A stretch of DNA of 8,479 nucleotides from an uncultured Chthoniobacterales bacterium. Its GTDB lineage: Bacteria > Verrucomicrobiota > Verrucomicrobiia > Chthoniobacterales > UBA10450. The notes under the pieces were generated by a model. That model ran no database searches and was not told the DNA's origin. It saw only the letters and a list, made by a program, of their open reading frames with translations. Of this stretch, positions 6,532-8,479 are shown piece after piece; within the stretch, counting starts at the first letter, position 1; each line of letters begins with the position of its first letter. The translations under genes and the position numbers were made by a program. The DNA lies in assembly GCA_955652255.1 (NCBI GenBank), contig CATPAW010000023.1:1-8479 (forward strand), given 5' to 3'.

Positions 6532-6938
6532 GGAAAAATTTCGTCGAGCTTTTTCGCGATTGACTGCGGACCGTGGACTTTGAGTCGGCCGGTCAAAAAG
6601 GCCCACGTGCCTTTCAATGTTCCGTTCGACATCGCGACCCAATCGTTATCGCTGGTCACGAAAGTAACGTTGGGATTGTCGATCTTTCCCCGGCCCATCT
6701 TAAATGTTCCGTCATTAACGTCGATCCACCATTCCCCGCCGTTCGGGCCGCTCAACTCCCACTGATAGCGCGCATGCACTCCCTTGGCTTTCGCCGCCTG
6801 AAAACTCTCGCGCATTCCATCGAACACCTGCTGCGGGTTCGAGTTCGCGGGCCCGTTTGACGCCGCGCTGGCCGCGCACAACGAAAGAGCCGCAGCCGCT
6901 ACTGTGGTCAGGCAAAAACTCACTTTCTTTGCTTTCAT
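6528..6938 (-). CDS. Exported SCP2 sterol-binding domain protein
   Basis: A 136-residue protein with an N-terminal signal peptide (MKAKK, hydrophobic core VSFCLTTVAAAALSLCAASA, cleavage near residue 25), so it should be periplasmic. The rest is one SCP2 domain: RYQWELSGPNGGEWWIDVND (58-77), GTFKMGRGKIDNPNVTF (77-93), the helix TSDNDWVAMSNGTLKG (95-110) and the end strand WAFLTGRLKVHGPQSIAKKL (112-131). SCP2 domains bind lipids such as sterols, fatty acids or acyl-CoA. Most bacterial copies are cytosolic or fused to other domains, so an exported stand-alone form suggests periplasmic handling of a hydrophobic ligand; that is inference. Its TAG stop overlaps the TAA of the convergent barrel gene. 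A REP-like element lies upstream. No Shine-Dalgarno motif; the AT-rich bases just before the ATG (AATAATGTA) could belong to a promoter for a short-leader transcript. Confidence 0.88.
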   Translation of the reverse strand: MKAKKVSFCLTTVAAAALSLCAASAASNGPANSNPQQVFDGMRESFQAAKAKGVHARYQWELSGPNGGEWWIDVNDGTFKMGRGKIDNPNVTFVTSDNDWVAMSNGTLKGTWAFLTGRLKVHGPQSIAKKLDEIFP

Positions 6939-6972
6939 TACATTATTGGATCGCTCTCGTGGCCGAAATTGG

Positions 6973-7092
6973 CTGTAGCAACCTGTAGCAACTCGTGCCG
7001 GTGGTAGGGCGACGCTCTACGGAGGCGATGAATTTACATTTCACTGGCGCGGCTCGAGAAGTTTCGTCGGCTCGACAGAGTCTCGCCCTACC
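6973..7092. repeat. REP-like palindromic intergenic element with tandem decamer
   Basis: The spacer between the Nit gene and the SCP2 gene contains three nested repeats. CTGTAGCAAC occurs twice in perfect tandem (6973-6992). GGTAGGGCGACGCTCT (7003-7018) is the reverse complement of 7077-7092 at 14 of 16 positions, with an unbroken 10-bp outer stem GGTAGGGCGA/TCGCCCTACC. Inside, GGCTCGA occurs twice, 18 bases apart (7051-7057 and 7069-7075). The element ends one base short of the Nit stop codon, so it would form a large stem at the 3' end of that mRNA. The GTAGGGCGA-type arms are what I recall as a dispersed repeat in Verrucomicrobiota genomes; unverified here. It could stabilise the mRNA end, aid termination, or be a mobile REP/MITE-type unit. 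Confidence 0.65.
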
Positions 7093-7093
7093 T

Positions 7094-7879
7094 CTAGTAC
7101 AGATCCATCCGTCGATGAGCAAATGCAGCCATCCGAGTTCGGACAGAATTAATTACGTCGCCTGAAATCTCAGCTTGGATAAGCTCTTCGCGATCGACCG
7201 AGGCAGCCGCGACAATGGCACCGTAGGGATCGACAATCGCTGACGTGCCGCAGAAAGTGACTCCGTCATCCGTCCCTACCCGATTCGCCAAAATGAGGTA
7301 GCTCTGATTTTCAATCGCGCGCGCCAAGGCGAGAATTCGGAGATGCTCGATTCGAGGAAATGGCCAGGCCGATGAATTTATTAACACGTTTGCGTGATGT
7401 TCGACGGCGAGCTTTCGACACATTTCAGGGAATCGAAGATCGTAGCAAATGCTGAGTCCGAGACGCAATCCGGCCACGGTAAAACTGCTAAACTCATTGC
7501 CCGGCGAGAAGCACCCGCGCTCGTCGAGCGGCGCAGCTGTAACCAAGTGAGTCTTTCGGTATTTCGCGACGACTTGACCGTTTGCATCGACAACGAGTTG
7601 CGAATTGTAGATGAACGCACCCTCCCGTTCCGAGACGCCGCTGGCGATCGTAATGGAGAGGGCCTTCGCTATCGTTTGCAGTTCGGGCACAGCTCCATCA
7701 GCCCAAGCTTTTGCATGTTTTTGAATTATCGGCATCGAATAGCCGGTATCGGCCATTTCCGGAAAGACGATCAGCTCAGCGCCGGCATCTTTAGCGCGCG
7801 AAGAAAATTCGCGAATCTTGCTCAGATTTGCGTCGAGATTACCGAGTGCACACGAAATCTGGGCTGCGGCAATTTTCAT
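7094..7879 (-). CDS. Carbon-nitrogen hydrolase, Nit/omega-amidase-like
   Basis: A nitrilase-superfamily amidohydrolase, 261 residues from the chosen start. The Glu-Lys-Cys triad is intact: Glu41 in VFPEMADTGY, Lys109 in KYRKTHL and Cys145 in LSICYDLRFPE. The RFPE-containing motif, the SPGNEF segment and the HRRMDLY end place it nearest the Nit1/Nit2 group, which act on short dicarboxylic amides or deaminated glutathione. A nitrilase acting on true nitriles is less likely. A longer frame to 7939 exists, but it would overlap the MFS gene by 49 nt and add 20 residues ahead of the first core strand MKIAAAQISCALG; the ATG at 7879 is the normal family start and lies 11 nt after the MFS stop. No Shine-Dalgarno motif. 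Probably cotranscribed with the transporter. Cytosolic. Confidence 0.9.
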   Translation of the reverse strand: MKIAAAQISCALGNLDANLSKIREFSSRAKDAGAELIVFPEMADTGYSMPIIQKHAKAWADGAVPELQTIAKALSITIASGVSEREGAFIYNSQLVVDANGQVVAKYRKTHLVTAAPLDERGCFSPGNEFSSFTVAGLRLGLSICYDLRFPEMCRKLAVEHHANVLINSSAWPFPRIEHLRILALARAIENQSYLILANRVGTDDGVTFCGTSAIVDPYGAIVAAASVDREELIQAEISGDVINSVRTRMAAFAHRRMDLY

Positions 7880-7890
7880 AATTGTCGATC

Positions 7891-8479
7891 TTAGCGCAAA
7901 TTCTTGTCGAGCGCCCCAATCTTGCGCGTTTCCGGCCAAATCATCGCGACCGCGATCACGACGAGAATCGTTCCGATCCCGCCACCGACCACGGACAGGA
8001 CCGGCCCGAAAAGCGCGGCGGTGAGTCCCGATTCGAGCGCGCCGAATTCGTTCGATGTGCCAATGAAAATATTGTTCACGGCCGAAACACGTCCGCGCAT
8101 TTCATCGGGCGTGACCAGTTGCACAATGGAGCCGCGGACGATCACGCTCACACTATCAAAGGCACCGGCAATAAAAAGCATGCCCAGCGAAAGCCATAAA
8201 ACCTTCGATATACCGAAAATGACCGTGGCAATTCCGAAACAGGTCACGCACCAAAGCAAGGCTTTACCGGCATGTTTCATCGGCGGGAGGTAGGCAACAG
8301 CGAGCGCCGTCCCAAACGCGCCCACCGCCGGCGCGGCGCGCATCCAACCAAGACCGATCGGTCCGCAATGTAAAATTTGATCGGCATAAATCGGAAGCAA
8401 CGCGGTCGCTCGCCAAGCAAGACCGCAAATAGATCGAGTGTGATCGTGGCAAGAATCACTTTCTTGCTGAAGACGAATC
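7891..8479 (-). CDS. MFS transporter, C-terminal part, frameshifted and cut by window edge
   Basis: The C-terminal half of a 12-helix major facilitator superfamily exporter of the EntS/MFS_3-like type, inner membrane, substrate unknown. Recognisable parts are LPIYADQILHCGPIGLGWMR, the GAFGTALAVAYLP helix, the cytoplasmic signature TPDEMRGRVSAVNNIF and the final helix GIGTILVVIAVAMIW. Near the window edge, FVFSKKVILATITLDLFAVL is in a different frame (from 8477). Restoring one G around 8410-8412 would join the two as LDLFAVLLGGATALLPIYAD, which is what the family shows here, so I infer a one-base deletion (error or mutation). No start is in the window; the TTG at 8400 and the ATG at 8459 are internal. 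It ends 11 nt before the Nit start, so the two probably form an operon. Confidence 0.85.
   Translation of the reverse strand, partial: IRLQQESDSCHDHTRSICGLAWRATALLPIYADQILHCGPIGLGWMRAAPAVGAFGTALAVAYLPPMKHAGKALLWCVTCFGIATVIFGISKVLWLSLGMLFIAGAFDSVSVIVRGSIVQLVTPDEMRGRVSAVNNIFIGTSNEFGALESGLTAALFGPVLSVVGGGIGTILVVIAVAMIWPETRKIGALDKNLR

Noticed and set aside
5962..6642. 226-codon minus-strand frame
   Set aside because: Antisense to the barrel gene and overlapping the SCP2 gene in another frame; no domain, no signal peptide.
7094..7939. Longer start (7939) for the Nit gene
   Set aside because: It overlaps the end of the MFS gene and adds residues before the conserved first strand; the ATG at 7879 fits the family.

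Overview
The window looks like chromosomal DNA from a Gram-negative, probably soil or freshwater bacterium, most plausibly a member of the Verrucomicrobiota (Chthoniobacterales / Candidatus Udaeobacter-like). This is inference, based on moderately GC-rich coding DNA, genes without Shine-Dalgarno motifs, tiny or overlapping gene junctions, an outer-membrane-type beta-barrel, the family mix (GYF_2/YIP1, DUF2752, exported SCP2) and two intergenic repeats of kinds I associate with that phylum. No rRNA, tRNA, CRISPR array, transposase, phage gene or recognisable defence or secondary-metabolite system is visible.

Layout. Positions 1-344 hold no securely identified gene; one minus-strand frame stays open to the window edge. 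A two-gene minus-strand operon (2311 down to 345) encodes a UDP-glucuronate-4-epimerase-like nucleotide-sugar epimerase and a sulfotransferase joined by an ATGA stop/start overlap, suggesting synthesis and sulfation of a surface glycan. A repeat-bearing spacer (2312-2419) separates it from a divergent, membrane-anchored M23 peptidase (2420-3152) whose anchor and catalytic domain lie in different frames. Convergent with that gene is a minus-strand pair of membrane proteins: GYF_2/YIP1-like (4476-3592) and DUF2752 (3582-3157). Next comes an AlkA-type 3-methyladenine DNA glycosylase (5200-4586). The 5201-5622 stretch carries a plus-strand ORF that looks like the broken N-terminal part of a kinase-like protein, followed at once by a secreted or outer-membrane barrel protein (5623-6531). 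That gene shares its stop region with a convergent exported SCP2-domain protein (6938-6528). A REP-like palindromic element (6973-7092) lies between it and a Nit-family amidohydrolase (7879-7094), which is probably cotranscribed with an upstream MFS transporter (8479-7891, N-terminus outside the window).

How the genes work together: only the epimerase/sulfotransferase, YIP1/DUF2752 and MFS/Nit pairs show operon-like spacing. The rest looks like ordinary housekeeping and envelope genes in mixed order. The points most worth a second look are two single-base frame breaks in otherwise well-preserved genes (M23 and MFS), the kinase-like fragment, the two intergenic repeat elements, and the absence of Shine-Dalgarno motifs at all starts. 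I do not see convincing evidence of a new biological system.
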